Positions 1-8,174 of a stretch of 64,000 bases of DNA are shown one piece after another. The stretch lies in NCBI RefSeq assembly GCF_035590735.1, contig NZ_CP141595.1:1397001-1461000 (forward strand), in the 5' to 3' direction. Made by a program: the position numbers and the translations under genes. The DNA comes from Rossellomorea aquimaris. GTDB taxonomy: Bacteria; Bacillota; Bacilli; Bacillales; Bacillaceae_B. The notes under the pieces were generated by a model, which was not told the origin of the DNA, made no database searches, and saw nothing but the letters and a program-made list of their open reading frames with translations. Numbering within the stretch: the stretch's first letter is position 1; every line of letters starts with the position of its first letter.

Positions 1-1
1 C

Positions 2-703
2 GCAGCTCCGAATAAGACCCACTTTTCTACTGATGAACTGGCTCTTCTTGAATCGGTTGCCTTTCAAATCGGTTCGGCCATTAAGCGCATTATGCTGACT
101 AAGAAGGAGCAGGAAGTCGCTCTTATCGGCGAAAGGAACCGATTGGCAAGAGATCTTCATGACTCTGTGAACCAACTGTTGTTTTCCCTTACGTTAACGG
201 CAAGAGGCGGAGCGGAGATGACCAGGGAAGAGGAAGTAAAGGACACCTTCAAGACCATACAAAGTCTTGCCCAGGAAGCGCTATCGGAAATGCGTGCCCT
301 CATCTGGCAATTAAGACCCCATGGTTTGGAAAACGGAGTGGTGGAAGCGGCTAAAGGATACGCAGACATGCTCGGTTTAACCCTTGAAATGAAAGTAGAG
401 GGAGTCATTTCCCTTAGCTCTAAAATTGAAGAAGTATTGTGGCGTGTCAGTCAGGAAGCATTGAATAATTGTAAAAAACATTCGGGTGAAAATAACATAT
501 TCTATACATTAAAAAGTGAAGCACAATCGATTCGATTAACGATTGAAGATAGAGGATACGGATTTCAATATGACAGCAAACAGTCCCTGCCGTCAGTGGG
601 GATCCAAGGTATGAGAGAGCGTGTGAAAAGCATTGGCGGGGAATTAACGATAGATAGTGGTCTTGGGAAAGGAACGACGATTTCAGTTCAAATACCGTAT
701 TAG
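2..703 (+). CDS. yhcY: Sensor histidine kinase, YhcY-like (5' end outside window)
   Basis: C-terminal part of a cytoplasmic sensor kinase. The reading frame is open to the left edge, and the first ~30 codons look like the end of a GAF domain. A HisKA_3 dimerisation helix follows with phospho-acceptor His in ARDLHDSVNQ, then an HATPase_c domain with the N-box (EALNNCKKHS) and glycine-rich GLGKGTT at the end. It should phosphorylate the response regulator encoded 12 bases downstream. B. subtilis YhcY (GAF plus HisKA_3) has the same neighbours, yhcZ and azr, which supports the name. The sensed signal is not visible. The internal ATG at 92 is not a real start. Confidence 0.85.
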   Translation, partial: AAPNKTHFSTDELALLESVAFQIGSAIKRIMLTKKEQEVALIGERNRLARDLHDSVNQLLFSLTLTARGGAEMTREEEVKDTFKTIQSLAQEALSEMRALIWQLRPHGLENGVVEAAKGYADMLGLTLEMKVEGVISLSSKIEEVLWRVSQEALNNCKKHSGENNIFYTLKSEAQSIRLTIEDRGYGFQYDSKQSLPSVGIQGMRERVKSIGGELTIDSGLGKGTTISVQIPY

Positions 704-715
704 GAGGTGTCATGC

Positions 716-1351
716 ATGATCAGAGTGTTAATAGCCGATGACCATCACGTCGTACGAAGAGGTCTCGTCTTCTTTTTAAAAACACAAAAGGACCTGGATA
801 TCGTGGGGGAAGCAAAAAATGGGGCAGAAGCCGTCCGGTTAGCTGAAACACTTGAACCCGATATCATCTTGATGGATTTAATGATGCCGGTCATGGACGG
901 CATTCAGGCAACAAAGGAAATAAAGAAGAATCATCCCGCCATTCAAATTCTGATGCTCACCAGCTTCTCTGACCAAAATCACGTCATTCCTGCCATTGAA
1001 GCAGGAGCAGCCGGGTACCAATTGAAGGATATTGAACCAGATGAATTAGTGAATAGCATCAGAAAGCTTTTATCCGGAGAAAATTCTCTTCATCCTAAGG
1101 CAACCAACCATTTACTTACCCGGATCTCCAGAAAAGAGCCACCCCACAAAATCCATGAACTTACCAAACGGGAGAAGGATGTTTTGATTGAACTTACGAA
1201 GGGGAAGAGTAATAAAGAGATTGCTTCCAGTCTCTATATCACGGAAAAAACCGTCAAGACTCATATCTCAAACATTTTTTCCAAGCTGGAAGTAACTGAT
1301 CGAACCCAAGCGGCTTTGTATGCCGTTAAACATCAATTGACATCAAACTAA
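716..1351 (+). CDS. yhcZ: Response regulator, NarL/LuxR family, YhcZ-like
   Basis: A 211-residue two-domain response regulator. The receiver domain starts MIRVLIADDH, carries the acidic pair DD, the phospho-acceptor Asp in DIILMDLMMP, and a Lys in QLKDIEPDE. The C-terminal LuxR-type HTH (TKREKDVLIELTKGKSNKEI) binds DNA. The start at 716 is chosen because AGGAGG at 703-708 sits 7 bases upstream; a GTG in frame at 707 lies inside that ribosome site. The gene follows the kinase stop directly, so the two form one operon. B. subtilis YhcZ is of similar size and context. Confidence 0.87.
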   Translation: MIRVLIADDHHVVRRGLVFFLKTQKDLDIVGEAKNGAEAVRLAETLEPDIILMDLMMPVMDGIQATKEIKKNHPAIQILMLTSFSDQNHVIPAIEAGAAGYQLKDIEPDELVNSIRKLLSGENSLHPKATNHLLTRISRKEPPHKIHELTKREKDVLIELTKGKSNKEIASSLYITEKTVKTHISNIFSKLEVTDRTQAALYAVKHQLTSN

Positions 1352-1369
1352 ACCGGAAAGGATTTTTAG

Positions 1370-1912
<543 letters not shown>

Positions 1913-1921
1913 TCGGGAAAA

Positions 1922-1942
1922 TCGGCATTGTGCCGGTTTTTT
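1922..1942 (+). terminator. Rho-independent terminator after azr
   Basis: Short hairpin CGGCA-TTG-TGCCG (1923-1935) followed by a run of T from 1937. It closes the yhcY-yhcZ-azr operon. Confidence 0.75.
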
Positions 1943-2101
1943 TATTGGGTTCAATTTTGTGGATGAATGGAGAGTCTGCCAGGTGAGAAAGCTGAAAATG
2001 TACCTGGCACAAACAATTGCGGCTCTATACATGCAAAATAATAAAAGCTGATCCAATAGTGCATACTAATTGGATCAGCAGTAGGTGGAATTCTCTATTT
2101 G

Positions 2102-2356
2102 TTACATCTCTGCAAAGGTTTCCTCAAGTGGTTGCTCGACACTATAGGTGAAGTTTGCATGTTCAATATATCGTAAAAGCGTATATAGGTTACGCTCTAC
2201 AACCGTGTAATCATTTGAAAAATGATACGCATGTAAGAAGTGTTCAATTCTTTTCGAAAGAAGGTCATCCTTCGTTCTCACCATGAGGATCAACAGGTTA
2301 TCCCATTCTGATCGGTGAGTGTAATACAAGGCCCGATCGTAATCGACTTTGTTCAC
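2102..2356 (-). CDS. yhdB: YhdB-like small protein
   Basis: An 84-residue soluble acidic protein rich in Tyr, His and Arg, with no signal peptide or membrane segment. Size and position (between azr and a YhdC-like gene) match B. subtilis yhdB, a protein of unknown function. The start is GTG at 2356 with AAGGAGGG 6 bases upstream. It is transcribed towards azr on the opposite strand. Identification rests on synteny and general similarity; I cannot assign a function. Confidence 0.7.
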   Translation of the reverse strand: MNKVDYDRALYYTHRSEWDNLLILMVRTKDDLLSKRIEHFLHAYHFSNDYTVVERNLYTLLRYIEHANFTYSVEQPLEETFAEM

Positions 2357-2522
2357 TTGGTTTCCCTCCTTTTGAAGGGGTAATCATATTGTATGGAGAA
2401 AACCGCTTTTATTTCTCTGTAAAAGTTGGTTATGTTGCAAATGCTTGCTTTCCTACTTTTGGGTGAATAAATCAGTTAATTTAATTCATCCTATTAATGA
2501 AACGCAAACAGAGGTGATGATA

Positions 2523-2825
2523 ATGAAGAAAGCAATTGTGATCGCATCAACCGTATTTTTTCTTTTATTCTCAAGCAACGCATATGCTCAACCAACGGAT
2601 TATCAAAAATTTGGCCGGATTGCCACAGCCGTCATTAAAGAGGACTATCCTGGTCAGCCTGTAAAGGATTATCAATACCAAGGTCGAAAGAAAATGACCG
2701 AAAACAAAGTGGCTGATTCATTTGAATTTACCGTTCAAGAGAACAATGCAGAAAAGAAGGTACTTGTAGTCGTCGTACACGATCTTGATAATGAAAAAAT
2801 ATTGAACATTACGGTTCAGGAATAG
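2523..2825 (+). CDS. yhdC: Secreted DUF3889-type protein, YhdC-like
   Basis: A 100-residue exported protein. The N-terminus is a clear signal peptide (Lys-Lys, a hydrophobic run, then SSNAYAQP), with likely cleavage after AYA near residue 20. The mature part is a small charged domain ending VVVVHDLDNEKILNITVQE, like the DUF3889/YhdC family found near yhdB. The start at 2523 is preferred over the longer frame opening at 2445, because GAGGTG at 2511-2516 is spaced 6 bases from it and the signal peptide then begins properly. Function unknown. Confidence 0.75.
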   Translation: MKKAIVIASTVFFLLFSSNAYAQPTDYQKFGRIATAVIKEDYPGQPVKDYQYQGRKKMTENKVADSFEFTVQENNAEKKVLVVVVHDLDNEKILNITVQE

Positions 2826-2839
2826 GTTCAACAGATAAA

Positions 2840-2864
2840 GTCTTCTTAAAGGGAGGCTTTTTTT
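2840..2864 (+). terminator. Terminator after yhdC
   Basis: Hairpin GTCTTC (2840-2845) with GGAGGC (2852-2857), including G-U pairs, followed by seven T. Weak stem but normal shape and position. Confidence 0.55.
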
Positions 2865-3069
2865 GTTCGGATTGTGAGCGTACTACCAAAGGCATGTCAC
2901 TGCTGCTCCGTATGGATAATAAAATAAAGTATTCTCTGCAAAAATTGAAACTATTTGCTAAAATAAACCTATATATAAATCTTTTTTAAGTTTTGAAAGG
3001 GGTTCTTTGATCCAATGTGATACGATCTTTCTCACCTAATTAAAAACTGAATAGAGGGAGGAAGAGATA

Positions 3070-4260
3070 TTGCATTCCAATGCATTTAGAAATCTGTGGT
3101 TCGGTCAAGCATTGGCGAATATGGGGGATGTGTTGTATATCGTAGGATTAATCTCCCTTGTTTACAATTTAACAGGATCAGCCATTTACATGACGGCCGT
3201 TCCTTTGGTGATTACGTTTTCGAGGTTCATAAGCAGTATGGCTGCACCCCTTCTGCTGAATCGCATGCAAATGAGGAGTTTAATTGCCTATTCTCAAATG
3301 GGGAAAACATTCTTTCTATGCTTCTTCTTATTGTTAATGGTACTCGCTATTGAAAATGTGTGGATCTTTTTAGGGTGTGCGAGTATCATTTCATTTTTGG
3401 ATGGATGGGCATTGCCTGCACGGAATTCGTATGTCCCTTTCCTTGTGAAACGGGAAGAGTTGATGGGAGCGAATGGGTTTTTATCCACCGTCGATCAGAC
3501 GATACAATTTTCAAGTTGGGCATTAGGAGGAATCCTATTATCGCTCATTCATGAAACAAATCTTTTTATCGTCATCATCGTCTTGTTTCTCGCCAGTACG
3601 CTCTTCATGCTGAAGTTGCCTGTGATTCCAACCACTAGCCTGGAAGTTCGAAAGGTTTGGTGGCAGCAGCTTGGAGAAGGGTGGTCAGAAGTTAGAAAGA
3701 GAAAGGGATTAGTCCATGTGTTTTGGATCTATGGGTTAGAGTCGATTTCAGGCACCGTTTGGATTGCGGCTGTTTTGTATTTGTATGTTGATCTGCAATT
3801 GCAGCGAGGAGAAGAATGGTGGGGGTTCATCAACTCCAGCTTCTTTATCGGCTTGGTTCTTGCCTCGTATTTGATTTTTAAGCTCCACGGCTTGTTTTCA
3901 AAACACAGGCATAGATGGCTCCCGATTTGCATGGTCTTTACGTCAAGTGTGACACTCGTCTTTGCCTGGAATAAGGCTGCGCTGCTTGCACTCGTTTTAT
4001 CCTTTGTGTTCGGTTTGTTTGATCAAATTAAAAATGTCGTTCTTCAGACGTATTTGCAGGAGAGTGCACCACCTGAAGAGCTGGGGAAAGTCTATGCTGC
4101 CCAAGGTGCGTTAACCACATTGCTGTTTGGGTTATCCTCTGTTGGAGTAGGGCTGCTTCTTGAAGTACTTAGTATATCAATGATTTTCACCCTGTCAGCA
4201 CTCTTACTGCTGGGCACTCTCATTCCAGTTATGCTGCTTCAAAAGAATTTCCGGACATAA
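3070..4260 (+). CDS. MFS transporter
   Basis: A 396-residue polytopic membrane protein with about 12 hydrophobic segments, typical of the major facilitator superfamily (macrolide-efflux-like branch: NLWFGQALANMGDVLYIVGL at the start). The motif between helices 2 and 3 is poorly conserved. The start codon is TTG at 3070, supported by AGAGGGAGGAAG just upstream; the first ATG in frame is well inside helix 1. It is monocistronic, with terminators on both sides. The substrate is unknown; drug or metabolite export is the usual role of this branch. Confidence 0.8.
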   Translation: MHSNAFRNLWFGQALANMGDVLYIVGLISLVYNLTGSAIYMTAVPLVITFSRFISSMAAPLLLNRMQMRSLIAYSQMGKTFFLCFFLLLMVLAIENVWIFLGCASIISFLDGWALPARNSYVPFLVKREELMGANGFLSTVDQTIQFSSWALGGILLSLIHETNLFIVIIVLFLASTLFMLKLPVIPTTSLEVRKVWWQQLGEGWSEVRKRKGLVHVFWIYGLESISGTVWIAAVLYLYVDLQLQRGEEWWGFINSSFFIGLVLASYLIFKLHGLFSKHRHRWLPICMVFTSSVTLVFAWNKAALLALVLSFVFGLFDQIKNVVLQTYLQESAPPEELGKVYAAQGALTTLLFGLSSVGVGLLLEVLSISMIFTLSALLLLGTLIPVMLLQKNFRT

Positions 4261-4268
4261 CATTGATA

Positions 4269-4311
4269 AAAAAGCTGTTCCCATCTCGTGGTTGGGGGCA
4301 GCTTTTTTTGT
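4269..4311 (+). terminator. Terminator after the MFS gene
   Basis: AAAGCTG-ttccc paired with gggggCAGCTTT, followed by a T run ending at 4309. Directly precedes the hairpin repeat array. Confidence 0.75.
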
Positions 4312-4346
4312 GCTCCTCTGACCAAGCCGCCTCCGCTTTTTTAAAT

Positions 4347-4470
4347 GTCCAGCTGCGCCGGGTAGTCCCTCGAGGTCATAAGTCAATCTGTCATGAAGGT
4401 GAAAAGGCGCACCTTCCTGCCATCTCGCCTTATGCTTGTCGGACCTGCCCAACCCGGCTCCGCTTTTCTT
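4347..4470 (+). repeat. Intergenic hairpin repeat R1, copy 1 (diverged)
   Basis: About 124 bp sharing the family's constant blocks: GTCCAGCT at the left, CTCGAGGTCATAAGTCA, GCCTTATGCTTGTC and CCGCTTTTCTT at the right. Its stem sequences differ from copies 2-4 but still pair: GAAGGTG with CACCTTC near the tip, and CCGGGTAGTCC with GGACC...CCCGG at the base. Confidence 0.85.
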
Positions 4471-4473
4471 TAT

Positions 4474-4599
4474 GTCCAGCTCCAGGGGCATGGGGCTCGA
4501 GGTCATAAGTCAAATCCACAAAAAAGGCAAAGAGCGCCTTTTGTGCGGATTCGCCTTATGCTTGTCGCCCCAGTGCGAGCCCCTTCCGCTTTTCTTCAT
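4474..4599 (+). repeat. Intergenic hairpin repeat R1, copy 2
   Basis: 126 bp unit, nearly identical to copies 3 and 4. Folds as a long hairpin: GGGGCTCG with CGAGCCCC, GTCATAAG with CTTATG, TCCACAAAA with TTTTGTGCGGA, and AAGGC with GCCTT at the tip. Confidence 0.9.
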
Positions 4600-4726
4600 G
4601 TCCAGCTCCAGGGGCATGGGGCTCGAGGTCATAAGTCAAATCCACAAAAAAGGCAAAGAGCGCCTTTTGTGCGGATTCGCCTTATGCTTGTCGCCCCCAG
4701 TGCGAGCCCCTTCCGCTTTTCTTCAT
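4600..4726 (+). repeat. Intergenic hairpin repeat R1, copy 3
   Basis: 127 bp tandem copy of the same unit, with one extra C in the GTCGCCCCC segment as the main difference from copy 2. Confidence 0.9.
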
Positions 4727-4850
4727 GTCCAGCTCCAGGGGCATGGGGCTCGAGGTCATAAGTCAAATCCACAAAAAAGGCAAAGAGCGCCTTTTGTGCG
4801 GATTTGCCTTATGCTTGTCGCCCCAGTGCGAGCCCCTTCCGCTTTTCTTC
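4727..4850 (+). repeat. Intergenic hairpin repeat R1, copy 4
   Basis: 124 bp tandem copy ending about 58 bases before the spoVR start. The spoVR promoter must lie within or just after this copy, or transcription must pass through the array. Confidence 0.9.
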
Positions 4851-4908
4851 TCATCAAATCCCTATTCTCTTCATACATTTAGATAAGAGTATAAAGAGGG
4901 GGATGACG

Positions 4909-6321
4909 ATGAATTTAGAGGAACAGAGGCAGTTACAAAATGCGATAGGGGAAATTACTGAGATTGCAGCCGGGTTTGGTCTTGATTTTTATCCGATGCG
5001 TTATGAGATTTGTCCTGCTGAAATTATTTATACATTCGGTGCTTATGGGATGCCGACCCGCTTTTCTCACTGGAGTTTTGGGAAACAATTTCATAAGATG
5101 AAGCTTCAATATGATTTAGGTTTAAGCAAAATTTACGAGCTCGTGATCAACTCGGATCCTTGCTATGCTTTTTTATTGGATTCGAATTCACTTATCCAGA
5201 ATAAGTTGATTGTTGCCCATGTGTTGGCCCATTGTGATTTCTTTAAGAATAATGTGCGGTTCCAGAATACGAAGCGGGATATGGTAGAGAGTATGGCGGC
5301 TACTGCGGAACGGGTGCGAAGATATGAGATCGAACATGGGAAGCAGGAGGTTGAAAACTTCCTCGATGCCGTGCTTGCAGTGGATGAGCATATTGATCCG
5401 TCATTGATGCGTCCGAAGCTGTCGTGGACGATGGATGACGTGGAGTGGGTGGAGGAAGAAGTGAGTCATGCGACTCCTTATGATGATCTGTGGTCGTTGG
5501 ATGAAAAACCGAAGAGCAGAGAGAAGAAAAAGGTGAAGAAGAAGTTCCCTCCACAGCCTGAAAAAGATATTCTTCTCTTTATTGAGCAATACAGCAGGGA
5601 GTTGTCTGACTGGCAGCGGGATATATTGACGATGATGAGAGAAGAGATGCTGTATTTCTGGCCGCAGCTTGAAACGAAAATCATGAATGAGGGTTGGGCT
5701 TCGTATTGGCATCAGCGCATTATCCGTGAAATGGATTTGACGAGTGGAGAATCCATAGAGTTTGCAAAGCTGAATGCAGGTGTTGTACAGCCTTCACGTA
5801 CGCAGATTAATCCATATTATTTAGGATTGAAGATTTTTGAAGATATTGAAGATCGTTTCGACAACCCTACTGATGAAATGAAAAAGCGTGGGGTGAAACC
5901 AAATTCTGGCCGTGAAAAAATGTTTGAGGTTCGTGAGATTGAGTCTGACATTTCCTTCTTAAGGAACTATTTAACGAAGGATCTTGTTACGAGAGAAGAT
6001 ATGTATTTATTCCAGAAGCAAGGAAAGGATTACAAAATCGTCGATAAAGAATGGACCCATGTACGGGACCAACTGGTGGGGATGAGGGTCAATGGAGGGT
6101 TCCCATACATCACCGTAAATGATGGGGATTATATGAAGAGCGGGGAGCTTTATCTGAAGCACTGGTTCGAAGACGTGGAACTCGATATTAAGTATTTAGA
6201 AAAGGTTTTACCTTATCTGCATCAGCTTTGGGGAAGACCGGTTCATATCGAAACGCATGTGGAGAACCGTGATATGTTGTTTACGTATGATGGGCGAAGC
6301 GTGCAACGAAAATATTTGTAA
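4909..6321 (+). CDS. spoVR: Stage V sporulation protein R (SpoVR)
   Basis: A 470-residue soluble protein of the SpoVR family, needed in B. subtilis for spore cortex formation and made in the mother cell. The conserved blocks are present: [20 protein letters not shown], the THFSHW-type segment [36 protein letters not shown], and [10 protein letters not shown]. Length matches the family. GAGGGGG at 4895-4902 points to ATG 4909 (6-base spacing) rather than ATG 4903; a much longer frame opening at 4804 begins inside a repeat and is rejected. It is a single-gene unit followed by a strong terminator. Confidence 0.95.
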   Translation: MNLEEQRQLQNAIGEITEIAAGFGLDFYPMRYEICPAEIIYTFGAYGMPTRFSHWSFGKQFHKMKLQYDLGLSKIYELVINSDPCYAFLLDSNSLIQNKLIVAHVLAHCDFFKNNVRFQNTKRDMVESMAATAERVRRYEIEHGKQEVENFLDAVLAVDEHIDPSLMRPKLSWTMDDVEWVEEEVSHATPYDDLWSLDEKPKSREKKKVKKKFPPQPEKDILLFIEQYSRELSDWQRDILTMMREEMLYFWPQLETKIMNEGWASYWHQRIIREMDLTSGESIEFAKLNAGVVQPSRTQINPYYLGLKIFEDIEDRFDNPTDEMKKRGVKPNSGREKMFEVREIESDISFLRNYLTKDLVTREDMYLFQKQGKDYKIVDKEWTHVRDQLVGMRVNGGFPYITVNDGDYMKSGELYLKHWFEDVELDIKYLEKVLPYLHQLWGRPVHIETHVENRDMLFTYDGRSVQRKYL

Positions 6322-6329
6322 ATGGGCAG

Positions 6330-6367
6330 AGCAGTTCCAGGTAAAATCCTGGAACTGCTGTTTTTTT
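6330..6367 (+). terminator. Strong terminator after spoVR
   Basis: Perfect 12-bp stem AGCAGTTCCAGG / CCTGGAACTGCT (6330-6359) followed by T7. Confidence 0.92.
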
Positions 6368-6414
6368 AAGGCTCTATTCGTAAAGTTTGTGGCTATTGTA
6401 GAGGAGAAAGTAAT

Positions 6415-6542
6415 AGTTGATTTCCGCTCCAGGATGCTCGCTTTCCGCGGGGCTGGCGGTGAGCCTCCTCGGCTGCGCCTCCGGGGTCTCACCTGTCCAG
6501 CTATTCCCGCAGGAGTCGAGCATCCTTCCGCTCCAATCAACT
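6415..6542. repeat. Intergenic palindromic repeat R2 (full copy)
   Basis: About 128 bp bounded by inverted AGTTGATT (6415-6422) and AATCAACT (6535-6542). Inside, GGATGCTCG...CGCGGG pairs with CCCGC...CGAGCATCC, and GGTGAG pairs with CTCACC. It is GC-rich compared with its flanks and resembles a palindromic intergenic element common in Bacillus-type genomes. No gene is seen in 6368-6899; the rest is AT-rich. Confidence 0.8.
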
Positions 6543-6708
6543 TTCTAAGCATGTATCCTTAATGGAAAACAATAAAAACAAGAATTTTAGCAAACCATCT
6601 CATTTAAGGTAAGAAGAGATTGATCTTCCTTTTAAGAAAAAGAATATTTTTTCTCGTTACATTGTTTTCTTGGACACCTTGAAGCTCTGTCATGAAAATC
6701 CTATTAAA

Positions 6709-6817
6709 GATGGTGAGCGGAGCAGTTCCCCTCACCATCCAGCATAAACCTGGTTGACAGAGCCCTGGCAGATTCTATTTTAGAAAATAACAATCTTTGC
6801 GAAAAGAGCCTTTTTTA
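6709..6817. repeat. Dispersed repeat R3, copy 1
   Basis: Begins with a hairpin GATGGTGAG / CTCACCATC (6709-6739), followed by a segment containing TTGACAGAGCCCTGGCA and an AT-rich tail. The same string of landmarks, somewhat diverged, recurs at about 16463-16550. Confidence 0.65.
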
Positions 6818-6899
6818 AAAAGCTAAAGGGGTTCTAAATAGATGGACTGGCTTATACGATAAAAAGAGAGATTATTTTAAACTTTAGGAGGAGACGGGA

Positions 6900-7244
6900 A
6901 TGGCAGATGTTGAAGTCTTTATCGGTGATTTAACAGACCAGACATTTCATTATGAAGGGGGAGACTGGAATCATAATTACCCGAAAAGGATCAGTCCGTT
7001 TTTTCCGAAAGGGTATGAACTCTTTTTCTCCCTGTTGGATGGCATTTACTATAAGAAAATAGAAGGCAGGCAGACAGACTGGGGAAGTCATACCTGTTTG
7101 ATGTACCCGGATGAAATGCTGTCGGTCTTGGAAGAATATTATAAGCGGGATATGGACAATGAACAGGTGCAGCAACTATTTCAGTTTATAAAGGAATTAA
7201 ATCCCCATCAACAATACGGCTTAGTGGCATGCGAGATGTCATAA
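6900..7244 (+). CDS. Hypothetical protein, 114 residues
   Basis: A soluble, acidic, aromatic-rich protein (HYEGGDWNHNYPKRISPFFP, MYPDEMLSVLEEYY). There is no signal peptide, membrane segment or known motif that I recognise. AGGAGGAGA sits at the proper distance from the ATG, and a convergent terminator follows, so the gene is probably real and monocistronic. Function unknown. Confidence 0.65.
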   Translation: MADVEVFIGDLTDQTFHYEGGDWNHNYPKRISPFFPKGYELFFSLLDGIYYKKIEGRQTDWGSHTCLMYPDEMLSVLEEYYKRDMDNEQVQQLFQFIKELNPHQQYGLVACEMS

Positions 7245-7250
7245 CGTAGA

Positions 7251-7284
7251 AAAGGACAAACTGCCTCAGGCATTTGTCCTTTTT
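7251..7284. terminator. Bidirectional terminator
   Basis: AAAGGACAAA...TTTGTCCTTT with an inner GCCT/AGGC pair. It lies between two convergent genes and has T runs on both strands. Confidence 0.85.
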
Positions 7285-7909
7285 ACATACTTACATTATT
7301 TCTCGTGAAACGGGTATTAAGTCTATCGGTGAAAAATAGAAAGGATTTTTGAAAGATGGGACTTTGAATAAACGTATAAATAAAAGTGAAAATGAAGACT
7401 GGACCGGAAAGAAGCAGTCCGATCAGTAACACAGCACACTCACACATGATCCGGACTCTGCTGATTGAAAGGTTCGTTAAATCCGAAATGGTAAGCATAA
7501 ACCCGTCCCGCGGACCCGTACCAAGGTGTGCCGCTGAATACAATCCCCCGCCGACCCCCATTAAAATAATCGCTGATAATAGAATCAGGATATCTACGAC
7601 TATATTTGTTTGAGGCGGAAGTAGGTCGTAAAATAGAAAGAAGTCGACCAACATGCCAACCATCACACCGTTAAGGATCGTCCCGACACGAACATACTTC
7701 CCTTTCAAAACCAGGGTGCCTCCAATCAAGGTGGCGCCGACAATTATATTCCACGTTCCAATCGTTAAGCCGAACTTCTCAAATAGGGCAAGGTTTAACA
7801 CATCCCATGGATGGATCCCCAAGTATTGCACTTTGATGGACATACTGATCCCATAGCTGAAAATAAGTAACCCAATTACAAAATAACTTATTTGCCAATA
7901 GATTTTCAT
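7283..7909 (-). CDS. YczE/YitT-type integral membrane protein
   Basis: A 208-residue protein with five or six hydrophobic helices. The GIHPWDVLNLALFEKFGLTIG and AAHLGTGPRDGFMLTISDLT blocks are typical of the YczE family. In B. subtilis YczE influences surfactin and bacillaenecin-type peptide production by an unclear mechanism, so no transport role should be assumed. Translation starts at ATG 7909 after AAAGGAGACA. It stands alone between a convergent terminator and the divergent DASS transporter gene. Confidence 0.72.
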   Translation of the reverse strand: MKIYWQISYFVIGLLIFSYGISMSIKVQYLGIHPWDVLNLALFEKFGLTIGTWNIIVGATLIGGTLVLKGKYVRVGTILNGVMVGMLVDFFLFYDLLPPQTNIVVDILILLSAIILMGVGGGLYSAAHLGTGPRDGFMLTISDLTNLSISRVRIMCECAVLLIGLLLSGPVFIFTFIYTFIQSPIFQKSFLFFTDRLNTRFTRNNVSM

Positions 7910-8114
7910 ATTGTCTCCTTTGAATTAACAGTCAACACTCTATAACAATATTTTACAACGAAAAGGTTTATGAAGATATGGTTTGTTTTTCGTTTAGTAG
8001 AGAGAGGGCGAAGGTCCTTAAAGAGATGCACAACCTTTGAAGGAGAAAGCATAAGGAGAGTAGGAATAAAGGGGTGAATATTCAGATATTTACATTATTT
8101 GGAGGTATTGTGAT

Positions 8115-8128
8115 TGACAGCGCTTTTG
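8115..8128. promoter_or_regulatory. Possible CcpA (cre) site
   Basis: TGACAGCGCTTTTG matches the cre consensus TGWAARCGYTWNCW at 11 of 14 positions. It lies about 47 bases before the DASS transporter ORF. Carbon-source control of such a transporter is plausible, but the match is imperfect. Confidence 0.35.
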
Positions 8129-8174
8129 ATGGTCGATAGAGTTTTAGTAAGACGAGTAATGGGGGAATGAGTAG

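Noticed and set aside
4347..4850. Possible CRISPR array
   Set aside because: Repeat units are 124-127 bp and directly adjacent with no unique spacers; the structure is a tandem hairpin element.
4393..4882. Open frames of 122 and 148 codons with internal repeats of the same peptide
   Set aside because: They run entirely through the tandem R1 DNA repeats, differ by frame and lack ribosome sites; the repeated peptide only reflects the repeated DNA.
6208..6562. Open frames on both strands over the spoVR end and R2
   Set aside because: They overlap the end of spoVR, its terminator and the palindromic R2 element; no ribosome site and repeat-derived composition.
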